From NCBI RefSeq assembly GCF_000813325.1, contig NZ_BBQE01000003.1: a stretch of DNA of 64,000 nt. One strand, written 5' to 3'. The first letter of the stretch is position 1; each line of letters begins with the position of its first letter. Both the position numbers and the translations under genes were made by a program. Of the stretch, positions 25,997 to 34,620 are shown in pieces. Source of the DNA: Sulfurospirillum cavolei (GTDB lineage Bacteria > Campylobacterota > Campylobacteria > Campylobacterales > Sulfurospirillaceae). The notes beneath the pieces were generated by a model. That model saw only the letters and a program-made list of their open reading frames with translations. It had not been told where the DNA came from and searched no databases.

Positions 25997-26902
25997 CGGA
26001 AGAATCAAAAAAAGCGTTCCCATACATGCCAAAGTTTGTACGGTAATAATCGACGCCATCAAGCTGACGTCTCCGCCCATTTCGCGTGCTAAAATATACG
26101 CCGACGTTGCCGTAGGCATCGAAGCAAAAATAACGGCGATGCTCAAACTCATACCGCTTAACCCCGTACATGTGCCTAACGTATAGGCGATCAACGGGAA
26201 AACGACCAATTTAGCACTCGAAGAGACGACCAGAGCTTTTTTGGCATGGCTTAGATGCTTCAACTCCAATCCCACGCCGACCGATAAAAGACCCATCGGC
26301 AATGCCGCATGACTGATAATCGCGATACTTTTAAGCATAAAAGTCGGTAACGGGTTTCCAAGCACGTTGAGCAATCCGCCGATTGCACATGCGACGATCA
26401 AAGGGTTTTTCACGACCGTCGTCAAAAAACGTTTCAACGAAAACTTTCCCTCGCGCGTATAAATCGCAAAAACGCTAATGCACAAGACGTTGATGAACGG
26501 AATCGCAAAGGCGATGACGATTGCGCTTAAAACCAAGCCCTGTGCACCGTAAAGCGCATTGACCAGAGCCAAAAGAACGTAGGTATTAAAACGAATGCCG
26601 CCTTGAACGATAGAGGTAAACGCTCGGTTTTCAAAATGGAAAACGCCCTTAAGCAACATCAAAAGTACCAGAACGAGAAAAATTCCCGACAAACTGATTG
26701 CCACCAAATTGACCGTATGGCTCACGTCGATTTTGGCGACGGCGAGTTCGTAAACCAACAAAGAAGGCATCAAAACGTAATACGTAAAGCGATCCATCTT
26801 CGGCCAAAAATCCGCCGTAGGAAATTTCATATGCTTAAAAAGGTAGCCCGTAAAGATAATCAAAGCAATCGGTAACAACGCGTTGATTAAAAGATTCGAC
26901 AC
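25988..26902 (-). CDS. AEC-family (auxin efflux carrier-like) transporter
   Basis: A 304-residue membrane protein with ten hydrophobic segments and the AEC family layout: two five-helix repeats, each with a broken helix around an N/P residue (GYLFKHMKFP near the N-terminus, ILAREMGGD near the C-terminus). Bacterial members carry malate, malonate or other organic anions, but the substrate here is not known. It follows the SUI1-like gene by three bases on the same strand and is probably in its operon. Confidence 0.85.
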   Translation of the reverse strand: MSNLLINALLPIALIIFTGYLFKHMKFPTADFWPKMDRFTYYVLMPSLLVYELAVAKIDVSHTVNLVAISLSGIFLVLVLLMLLKGVFHFENRAFTSIVQGGIRFNTYVLLALVNALYGAQGLVLSAIVIAFAIPFINVLCISVFAIYTREGKFSLKRFLTTVVKNPLIVACAIGGLLNVLGNPLPTFMLKSIAIISHAALPMGLLSVGVGLELKHLSHAKKALVVSSSAKLVVFPLIAYTLGTCTGLSGMSLSIAVIFASMPTATSAYILAREMGGDVSLMASIITVQTLACMGTLFLILPLL

Positions 26903-26905
26903 TGT

Positions 26906-27244
26906 TTATCCTTTAAAACGAAATCCTTGTGCTTGCAGTAATGCTTTTAATTTTTCGCGGCATTCGCCTTGAAATTCCAATCGATCATCTTTACATGTAC
27001 CGCCGCTTCCCAACTTTTTTTTCAACTGCGAACACAAAGTGCTCAACGCCTCTTTGCCTAGAAAAAAAGGCTCGACGATACTGACGGGCTTGCCTTGGCG
27101 TTTTTCCATATGCATGACTAAAAGGTGCTTGCAAGGCTCTTTAAACTCACATGTAAGCACGGAGGACTTTTCTTCCTCCATTTCCCACGCTTGAATACAA
27201 TCTAACGACGAGCCGATCGTAAAAGGGGCTTTTTTATCGGCCAT
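26906..27244 (-). CDS. SUI1/YciH-family translation initiation-type factor
   Basis: A 112-residue protein of the eIF1/SUI1 family. The conserved core LKKKLGSGGTCKDDRLEFQG (basic helix and GSGGT loop) is near residues 72-91, and the C-terminal QGF...KG is present. Bacterial YciH is thought to bind the 30S subunit and influence start-site choice. The ATG at 27244 lies 11 bases inside the end of the ABC-F gene, so the two are likely coupled; both are linked to ribosome function. Confidence 0.85.
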   Translation of the reverse strand: MADKKAPFTIGSSLDCIQAWEMEEEKSSVLTCEFKEPCKHLLVMHMEKRQGKPVSIVEPFFLGKEALSTLCSQLKKKLGSGGTCKDDRLEFQGECREKLKALLQAQGFRFKG

Positions 27245-28829
27245 ACGTCTCTCGAAACGCTTCATAATTACCTTTAAAATCGATCATACTCCCATCGGCA
27301 TGGAGTTCGATAATTCGGTTGGCAAATGCGTCGATCAGTTCGCGATCGTGCGTGACGCAAATCACGTTGCCGGGGAATTTGAACAATCCTTCGCCCAAAG
27401 CGATAATCGCCTCAAGATCGAGGTGGTTGTTCGGCTCGTCTAACACTAAAAAGTTGCCTTTTTCCAACATCATTTTCGAAAGTCCGATACGGTGTTTTTC
27501 CCCGCCGCTGAGTTGTCCGACGCCTTTTTTTTGCTCTTCGCCCGAGAACAACATTCGCCCCAAACATTTACGAATCTCGTCCAGATCTTTTTTGTCGTCA
27601 AATTGTTGCAACCACTCAAACAACTGCAAATCACCGTTAATCATATCGGTCGTATTTTGAGGGAAATAGCTCGGGATAATCGTCGCGCCCCATTTAATCG
27701 TTCCGGCGTCTTTCTCCAATTGTTCCATGATGATGTTGCACAACGTCGTTTTTCCGACGCCGTTATGACCGATTAACGCTATTTTTTCGCCTTTTTCGAC
27801 TTTAAACGAAACCGAATGCAACACTTTTTGATCACCGTAGCTTTTTTCGATGCCTTCGACTTCCAAGACTTCGTTACCGATGTCGCGCCCCATGCGAAAC
27901 ACAATGCTCGGATCCCTTCGCGAAGAAGTTTGAATATCGGCGATATCGAGCTTTTCAAGACGTTTTTGACGGGAAGTCGCTTGTTTGGCTTTAGACGCGT
28001 TGGCGGAGAAACGGCGCACGAACGCTTCGAGTTCTTCTTTTTCTTTGAGCTTTTTATCGCGCTCCATCTCTTGCTGTTTGGCGATCAAATTTGCCGCCAT
28101 GTACCATTCGTCGTAATTGCCCGTAAATTCGCGAATCTTTTTAAAATCGACGTCTAAGATATGCGTCACGACCGCATTTAAAAAGTGTCTATCATGCGAG
28201 ATCACGACCATCGTACCTTCATGGCGCACCAACTGTTCTTCCAACCACGAAATCGCTTCCAAGTCCAAGTTGTTGGTCGGTTCGTCGAGAAATAAAACGT
28301 CCGGTTTGGGATAGAGCACCTGTGCCAGCAAAATCTTAAATTTATCGCCGCCGGTAAGTTCGCTCATTAACATGTCGTGCATATCGACCGAAAAGCCCAA
28401 AGAGGCTAAAATCTTTTCGATGTTTACTTCCACTTCATACGTCGGATCTTCTTCGGCACAGATAATCTCCAACTCCGCCAAGCGGTCGTTGACTTTATCG
28501 TCGTTAAAATCGCCCGTTGCATACAAATGCTCTTTTTCTTTGATTGCATCGTACAATCTTTTATTGCCGTACATAACCGCATCTTTGAGGGTGTACTCTT
28601 CAAACGCATACTGGTTTTGGTTTAAAACGCCGACGCGAAGACCGTTTTCAATTGAAATATTACCGCTGGTCGGCTCGATTTGACGCGATAAAATTTTTAA
28701 AAACGTCGTTTTACCCGCGCCGTTTGCGCCGATCAATCCATAGCGTTTGCCTTTGTCCAATTTCAGATTGATATTTTCAAATAAAAGCTGATGCGAAAAG
28801 CGCATCGTTAGATTATTAACTTCGACCAT
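27234..28829 (-). CDS. ybiT: ABC-F ATPase, YbiT-type
   Basis: A 531-residue cytoplasmic protein with two ABC ATPase domains and no membrane part. The Walker A motifs are GANGAGKTT (about 34) and GHNGVGKTT (about 353). The linker between the domains contains RRFSANASKAKQATSR, a hallmark of YbiT and its relatives, which act on ribosomes. Length equals E. coli YbiT. The first signature is degenerate (LTGGDKF instead of LSGGQ) and the second Walker B extension reads DEPNNHLD instead of DEPTNHLD. The next gene downstream is a SUI1-like factor. Confidence 0.88.
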   Translation of the reverse strand: MVEVNNLTMRFSHQLLFENINLKLDKGKRYGLIGANGAGKTTFLKILSRQIEPTSGNISIENGLRVGVLNQNQYAFEEYTLKDAVMYGNKRLYDAIKEKEHLYATGDFNDDKVNDRLAELEIICAEEDPTYEVEVNIEKILASLGFSVDMHDMLMSELTGGDKFKILLAQVLYPKPDVLFLDEPTNNLDLEAISWLEEQLVRHEGTMVVISHDRHFLNAVVTHILDVDFKKIREFTGNYDEWYMAANLIAKQQEMERDKKLKEKEELEAFVRRFSANASKAKQATSRQKRLEKLDIADIQTSSRRDPSIVFRMGRDIGNEVLEVEGIEKSYGDQKVLHSVSFKVEKGEKIALIGHNGVGKTTLCNIIMEQLEKDAGTIKWGATIIPSYFPQNTTDMINGDLQLFEWLQQFDDKKDLDEIRKCLGRMLFSGEEQKKGVGQLSGGEKHRIGLSKMMLEKGNFLVLDEPNNHLDLEAIIALGEGLFKFPGNVICVTHDRELIDAFANRIIELHADGSMIDFKGNYEAFRETYGR

Positions 28830-28908
28830 ACATACTCGCTTTAGTTTTTCGCGGATTATACCATTAAGGTTCTTTTATCTTGATTTATCGCCCAATCAGA
28901 CTAAAAAA

Positions 28909-28917
28909 TGCTACAAT
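28909..28917 (+). promoter_or_regulatory. extended -10 promoter of the GGDEF-EAL gene
   Basis: TGCTACAAT, an extended -10 box, 33 bp before the chosen GTG start. It overlaps an in-frame ATG at 28908, which argues that this ATG is not the translation start. Confidence 0.55.
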
Positions 28918-28949
28918 TAATGCACGTAGATTGTGGTAAGGAACGCTTG

Positions 28950-31244
28950 GTGGCACTTTTCAAAAAAAATATCTGGTTTATTTTTTACAGCTTAACCTTA
29001 ACCGCCGTTATCTTATTTCTTTTACTCAGCTATTTTAAATGGCAAAACATCTCTTTAAAGTACCAAATTGCGCAGGAAAACACCGTCGAATTGATCGCCA
29101 ACGCAACCCACTCTTTGTTTGATACGCAAGAGCGTTTAATGGACATTTTAGGAGCGGCTATCGCCGAAGACGACCGTTACGTACATCACCCTTCCGGTAT
29201 CGGCAAGTACGCCCGAGCACTTTTAGACAACCCCGATGTTTTGGCATTCGGCGTCACGACGCCCGAGGGCGTTTTTCTCTACGGAAGTTCCGATAGCGAT
29301 CCCACGCGTATTCCCAATCTCAAAAATAGACCCGAAAGTTATGCCTCTTTTATGGACGCGCTTTCACACCATGGAATGGTTTTCGGTCGCACCTATTTTA
29401 CGCCCGAACTTCAAAGATGGGCGATGCCGATTCGTAAAACGATTCGCGACGCCGAGGGAAAGCCTCTGTTTGTGATGACCGCACTTTTGAAACTCACCAG
29501 CACGTTCGACCGTCTGATTAGCACGGTGCGCTATCGCCAAAATCTCGTCGTTTCGGTGATTCGCGAGAGTGATTTGTACCTACAATACCGTTCGCAAGAA
29601 CACGACGAGTACAACCGAACCTATCAAAAGCCTTTTCCTCCCGAGACGATGGAGCGTATTTGGACTACGATTTTCGATACGTACGGGCTCAATCCTAAAA
29701 CGTTGCAAAACAACGAACTTTTGGTGTCGTTTCGCTATCAAGACGAACATTCTCGTCGCTACCTCTCTTCGTTGAAATACAATGCCCAGTACCAACTTTG
29801 GATCGTGGCGCAAACCTCTTTTGACGTTATTGTGGGAGAATTTATGGAAACGCTCGGACTGTATGCAGGCGTTTTTCTTCTTTTCGGTACGGTTTTTTAC
29901 CTTCTGTTCCTCTTTATTGCGCAAGCAGAATCCAAGCGCCGTGCGGATTTAACGTACCAAGCGACGCACGATCAACTCACCGACTTACCCAACCGCAACT
30001 ATTTACAACAAACCGTGAGTTCAAACCGAATCGCAAAAGACGCACCTCCGTTTACGCTTTTATACGTCGATATGGATCATTTTAAAAATATCAACGATAG
30101 CTTCGGACATCACTACGGCGATAGGCTCTTGGTCGCGATCGCGAACCGTTTAAAAACGCTTCTGCCCTCCGATGCCGAAATTATCCGCTACGGCGGCGAC
30201 GAATTTATGCTCTTCACGCCATTGTGCGAGAAGCAAGCGGTACTCGATTTCGCGACGCACCTCATCGAGACCCTTTCCAAGCCTTATACGATCGATACGT
30301 TACGTTTCACGATCGGTGCTAGCGTCGGTATTGCACTTTACCCTCAACACGGGGAAAATCTTGACATGTTAATGCGTGCGGCAGATATCGCCCTTTACGC
30401 TTCCAAAAAACTCAAAAACAGTGCGCATATTTTTGCCGAAACGATGCAAGAAGGCTTTCTACGTAACGTTCACGTCGAACAAGAGTTACGAAAAGCCCTC
30501 GACAATCATGAGCTTTTTATGGTCTACCAACCGCAAGTCGACGCGCAAGAGAGGCTTCACGGAGTCGAAGCCTTGGTACGTTGGAACAATGCACACTTAG
30601 GCTCCGTTGCTCCCGATCTGTTTATTCCTTTAGCGGAAGCTTCGGGTTTAATGCCGAACATCGGACGATTTATTCTTGAAAGCGTTTGTATGCAAATGCA
30701 CGACATGCATCAACGCCTCGGATACGATTTTTGCGTCTCGATCAATATTTCGGTACGCCAATTCACCGACCCCTCTTTTTTACGACACCTGATCGAAACG
30801 ATCGAAAAAACGCACATTACGTCGCTTTCGTTGACGCTGGAAGTCACGGAAAATCTCTTTATCGAAGATCTTCATTTTTTAGTGCCGCTTTTAGGGGAAA
30901 TCAAAACGATGGGCATTCAAATTTCGATGGATGATTTCGGGACGGGCTACTCTTCATTAAGCATGCTACGCAAACTTCCCATTGATGAGCTCAAAATCGA
31001 CAAAAGCTTCATCGACGAAATTTTAAAAGACGACGTATCGGCAAGTACGGTACGCAATATCATAGCGATTGCGAAAAATTTCGGGATGCGCGTCGTTGCC
31101 GAAGGCGTTGAATCTCAAGCGCAAAAAGAGCTTTTGAGCACTTTAGGATGCGATCTTTTTCAAGGATACTATTTTGCGAAACCGCTTTTGAAAGAGGAGC
31201 TGGAACGTTTTCTTCAAGGGAAAAAACCTATCTCGGAACCATAG
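28950..31244 (+). CDS. membrane GGDEF-EAL protein with periplasmic sensor
   Basis: A 764-residue dual c-di-GMP protein. Two helices (about 6-28 and 305-328) bracket a large periplasmic Cache-like sensor. The GGDEF domain (GGDEF at about 414) has an intact A-site but no RxxD I-site five residues ahead. The EAL domain is intact (VEALVRW at about 537, DDFGTGYSSL, ELKIDKSFI). The balance of synthesis and hydrolysis cannot be told. I use GTG at 28950 with AAGGA upstream. The beta-glucan synthase-like gene follows after 94 bp, which suggests it may be a target. Confidence 0.88.
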   Translation: MALFKKNIWFIFYSLTLTAVILFLLLSYFKWQNISLKYQIAQENTVELIANATHSLFDTQERLMDILGAAIAEDDRYVHHPSGIGKYARALLDNPDVLAFGVTTPEGVFLYGSSDSDPTRIPNLKNRPESYASFMDALSHHGMVFGRTYFTPELQRWAMPIRKTIRDAEGKPLFVMTALLKLTSTFDRLISTVRYRQNLVVSVIRESDLYLQYRSQEHDEYNRTYQKPFPPETMERIWTTIFDTYGLNPKTLQNNELLVSFRYQDEHSRRYLSSLKYNAQYQLWIVAQTSFDVIVGEFMETLGLYAGVFLLFGTVFYLLFLFIAQAESKRRADLTYQATHDQLTDLPNRNYLQQTVSSNRIAKDAPPFTLLYVDMDHFKNINDSFGHHYGDRLLVAIANRLKTLLPSDAEIIRYGGDEFMLFTPLCEKQAVLDFATHLIETLSKPYTIDTLRFTIGASVGIALYPQHGENLDMLMRAADIALYASKKLKNSAHIFAETMQEGFLRNVHVEQELRKALDNHELFMVYQPQVDAQERLHGVEALVRWNNAHLGSVAPDLFIPLAEASGLMPNIGRFILESVCMQMHDMHQRLGYDFCVSINISVRQFTDPSFLRHLIETIEKTHITSLSLTLEVTENLFIEDLHFLVPLLGEIKTMGIQISMDDFGTGYSSLSMLRKLPIDELKIDKSFIDEILKDDVSASTVRNIIAIAKNFGMRVVAEGVESQAQKELLSTLGCDLFQGYYFAKPLLKEELERFLQGKKPISEP

Positions 31245-31338
31245 GCTTCATTTTTTTAAACAAAGTTGTTGTAAAATCTTCTACTTTTTAGCGGCACCGC
31301 GTGCGGCTTAAAAACATTATCCTTTTTGGAGCATTCGA

Positions 31339-33885
31339 TTGAAATATTTCAAATACATTCTGTTGTCTATTCTCCTCTCCTCGTTGGTGCAAGTTTTCAT
31401 TTGGACGCGAGGCGGCGACAAAATCGTTACGTCCCCTCAAATCGGCGATAAAATCGAGTCCCTCTCGTACACGCCGTACAAAGGCTTCGATAAAGCGCCC
31501 AAAAGCAATCAAGAAATCGCCGACGATATGAAAATTATCGAAAGTATCGCGCGTAAAGTTCGTACCTACGCTATCAGCGATGCCAAACGCGTTTTGGAAA
31601 ACGTCGGCGATACCAAGCTCAAAGTCGACGTGGGTCTTTGGCTCTCCACCGATAAAGGTGCCAACGAAGGCGAAATCGAAACCCTGTTTGAATTAACCAA
31701 ACTCTATTCGCCGCGTATCGCGTCCATCATCGTCGGAAACGAGGTTTTGCTGCGTGCCGATTTAACGTCCGACGAACTCATCGAGTATATCGACCGCGTT
31801 TCCAAACGTACGCGGATTCCGGTAACGTCTGCGGAGGTACAACATGTCTGGCTGACCAACAAAGAGCTTGCCAAACATGTCGATTTTATTAACGTGCATA
31901 TTCTTCCCTACTGGGAAAAAATTCCTATCGAAAAAACGTTGGCTTTTGCCAAAGAAAAATACGACGCCATCGCCGCAATGTATCCTAAAAAACCGATTAC
32001 GATCGGGGAATTCGGTTGGCCGAGCAGCGGCTACAACAATGAAAAAGCAGAAGCCACGCTTAGCAACCAAATTGCCGCGATTACGGGCTTTTTAGAGATG
32101 GCAAAAGCCAACAAATGGAGTTACAATATCGTCGAAGCGTTCGATCAGCCGTGGAAAGGCGTTCACGAGGGAAGTGTTGGACCTTACTGGGGACTGTTCG
32201 ATATTAACAAACAACCGAAATTTCACTTCGTTAAGCAAACCGTCTTAAACCCTCTTTGGCGTTACCAAATGGAGGGAGCCGTCTTTTTAGGCATTTTACT
32301 GACCTATTTCGGTCTGCGTAATCAGCGCGTCAATTTCGCGCACTCCATGACCTTTGCCGCCGCGGCTCAGGCGATGGGATTCGGTATTGCTATGGCGGCA
32401 ACCTATCCGTTTGTTTACTATATGAACTTCGGTATGTGGGTGATGTGGGTGATGGGTATTATTTTAATGATTCCTTTGGTCATCATCACGCTGGCAAAGA
32501 TCAACGAGCTGTTCAAATGTACGCTCGGTATTGCGCCTAAGCGTCTCGTACCGCTTCACCTGAAACTAGAACACGCTCCGTTTGTTTCGATTCACGTACC
32601 CGCATACAAAGAGCAACCGCACGTTCTCATCGAAACGCTGGATGCGCTTTCCAAAATGCAATACACCAATTACGAAGTTTTGGTTGTCATCAACAATACG
32701 TCCGAAGAGTTTTACTGGAAACCGATTGAAGAGCATTGCAAAAAACTCGGCGACAAATTCGTCTTTTTGAACATTACCTGTACCGGATTTAAAGCGGGTG
32801 CGCTCAACGTTGCTCTCCAACACACGAACGAAAAAGCCGAGATTTTAGCGGTCATCGATGCGGACTACGTCGTAAGCGATCATTGGCTCGTCGATCTCGT
32901 ACCGCTTTTCGACGATCCTAAAGTCGCGCTCGTTCAAGCACCGCAAGATCACAGAGACGGTAACGAATCATTGATCAAGCAAGCGATGAATGCCGAATAT
33001 GCGGGCTTTTTCGACATCGGAATGGTGGAAAGAAATGAAGAAAACGCCATCGTTGCACACGGAACGATGCTTATGGCGCGCCTCTCGGCGATGCACGAAG
33101 TAGGAGATTGGACGACGTATACGATCGTCGAAGACTCCGAATTGGGACTTCGTCTGTTTGAAGCGGGGTACAGCGCGCACTATACGAACCGTCGTTACGG
33201 TTGGGGTTTATTGCCCGATACCGTCGAAGCGTTTCGAACGCAACGCCATCGATGGGCGTACGGTGCGATTCAGATTTTGAAAAAGCATTGGCGTCATTTT
33301 ATGCCCTCTTCCAAAACCTTAACGCCGTACCAAAAATACCACTTCGTTGCAGGCTGGTTTTTCTGGCTCTCCGACGCATTCGGCGCGATGACCGCATTTT
33401 TAAATATTTTTTGGGTTCCGTTTATCATTTTCGTCGGCGTTACGATTCCTACCTTGCCGCTGACCTTGCCTATCGTCGTTGCCTTCTTGGTTAACATCTT
33501 GCATGCGTTTATTTTGTACCATACCCGCGTCAAAATGGGCATTAAAGAGACGGTTTTGAGTGCGATTGCATCGATGAGCCTCCAACTGGTCATCTTTAAA
33601 GCGGTTTACGACGGATTCGTGAAAGACGGACTGCCTTTCAAACGTACCGAAAAAGGCGGCAATACGAAAAAAGTGAATAAAAATCCGATCCGTCACGAGA
33701 TGATTTTGGCAAGCTTACTGACGATTTCATTTTTTGCGCTTTACTTTACCAATTTTACGCGCATTACCGAAATTTACGTTTTTGCGTTTACGCTTTTGAT
33801 TCAAAGTATTCCGTACTACTCGGCGATTATCCTTCGCATCATTGAACTTCAATCGATGAAACCTAAAACCCAAACCGCAGCCTAA
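31339..33885 (+). CDS. GH17-GT2 fusion, beta-1,3-glucan synthase-like
   Basis: An 848-residue protein with an N-terminal anchor, then a GH17 glucanase-like domain (about 35-310) with the acid in VGNEV (about 133) and the nucleophile in GEFGWP (about 223). Two helices follow, then a GT2 processive synthase domain with VIDADY (about 507) and Q-R-H-R-W (about 634), and finally four or more C-terminal helices. This order resembles NdvB/NdvC-type enzymes making cyclic or branched beta-glucans, where GH17 trims or branches the product. It probably makes a periplasmic or extracellular glucan. The TTG start has GGAG nine bases ahead. No PilZ domain is visible. Confidence 0.85.
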   Translation: MKYFKYILLSILLSSLVQVFIWTRGGDKIVTSPQIGDKIESLSYTPYKGFDKAPKSNQEIADDMKIIESIARKVRTYAISDAKRVLENVGDTKLKVDVGLWLSTDKGANEGEIETLFELTKLYSPRIASIIVGNEVLLRADLTSDELIEYIDRVSKRTRIPVTSAEVQHVWLTNKELAKHVDFINVHILPYWEKIPIEKTLAFAKEKYDAIAAMYPKKPITIGEFGWPSSGYNNEKAEATLSNQIAAITGFLEMAKANKWSYNIVEAFDQPWKGVHEGSVGPYWGLFDINKQPKFHFVKQTVLNPLWRYQMEGAVFLGILLTYFGLRNQRVNFAHSMTFAAAAQAMGFGIAMAATYPFVYYMNFGMWVMWVMGIILMIPLVIITLAKINELFKCTLGIAPKRLVPLHLKLEHAPFVSIHVPAYKEQPHVLIETLDALSKMQYTNYEVLVVINNTSEEFYWKPIEEHCKKLGDKFVFLNITCTGFKAGALNVALQHTNEKAEILAVIDADYVVSDHWLVDLVPLFDDPKVALVQAPQDHRDGNESLIKQAMNAEYAGFFDIGMVERNEENAIVAHGTMLMARLSAMHEVGDWTTYTIVEDSELGLRLFEAGYSAHYTNRRYGWGLLPDTVEAFRTQRHRWAYGAIQILKKHWRHFMPSSKTLTPYQKYHFVAGWFFWLSDAFGAMTAFLNIFWVPFIIFVGVTIPTLPLTLPIVVAFLVNILHAFILYHTRVKMGIKETVLSAIASMSLQLVIFKAVYDGFVKDGLPFKRTEKGGNTKKVNKNPIRHEMILASLLTISFFALYFTNFTRITEIYVFAFTLLIQSIPYYSAIILRIIELQSMKPKTQTAA

Positions 33886-33898
33886 TACGCTGCGGTTT
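33872..33898 (+). terminator. terminator-like stem at the end of the glucan synthase gene
   Basis: A 10-bp stem AAACCGCAGC / GCTGCGGTTT whose loop contains the stop codon. The T-run is only three bases, so termination may be partial. Confidence 0.5.
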
Positions 33899-33926
33899 CA
33901 TAACGCAATGCGTAACGCACGCATGT

Positions 33927-33932
33927 TATACT
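33927..33932 (+). promoter_or_regulatory. -10 box of the response regulator gene
   Basis: TATACT preceded by TGT, 28 bp before the ATG at 33961, which has AAAGAGG as ribosome site. Confidence 0.5.
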
Positions 33933-33960
33933 ACCGCCATTTACGTTCTAAAGAGGTTTT

Positions 33961-34620
33961 ATGGTCAATGTCCTTATCTTAGAAGACGATCCGATTATCG
34001 CTTTGGATATTAAAAGCATCGTCGACACCTTGCCTAGATTTCACGCTTTTATCGCTTCAGATACGCCAAGTGCTATGAAAATTGCCCATAAATACCGCCT
34101 TCACGTCATTCTAGCCGATATTCAGATCAAAGGGACAATCGACGGTATCGAAACGGCGCAAATGCTCCAACAGTTGTACCATTCACATGTGATTTTTCTA
34201 ACCTCTTTTAGCGATGAATCAACGCTTAAAAGAGCTTCTTCCATCAGTATCGCCGGCTATATTTTAAAACCGTTTCGCGAAGAAGAACTGATCGCTTCGT
34301 TACGTTTATGCGCGCTTAGACTTCAAGAGACTTCCGCTTTTATCGACATCGGACAAGGCTACGTTTACAGTATTAAACATCAACAGCTCTATTTAAACGA
34401 CGTGCCGGTCGTTTTAGCGGCAAAAGAACAACAACTTTTTTTATTGTTACTTCATAATCGAGGTAAAATCGTTCCGCTCTCCTATATCGACGAAGTCATC
34501 TGGTCCGATAGCGTTATCAGCGATACGGCGCGAAGGCAATTGATGCATCGTTTACGCACAAAACTACCCGAACTTTCGTTTGAAGTCGTCAAATACAGCG
34601 GATACAAACTCAACGACTAA
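33961..34620 (+). CDS. OmpR-type response regulator
   Basis: A 219-residue regulator with a receiver domain (acidic pair EDD at 8-10, phospho-acceptor Asp53, switch Thr in FLTSF, Lys in LKPF) and a winged-helix DNA-binding domain at the C-terminus (RRQLMHRLRTKL, then VKYSGYKL). All receiver residues are present. It is convergent with, and overlaps by four bases, the DISM histidine kinase gene, so the two are very probably partners. Confidence 0.9.
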   Translation: MVNVLILEDDPIIALDIKSIVDTLPRFHAFIASDTPSAMKIAHKYRLHVILADIQIKGTIDGIETAQMLQQLYHSHVIFLTSFSDESTLKRASSISIAGYILKPFREEELIASLRLCALRLQETSAFIDIGQGYVYSIKHQQLYLNDVPVVLAAKEQQLFLLLLHNRGKIVPLSYIDEVIWSDSVISDTARRQLMHRLRTKLPELSFEVVKYSGYKLND

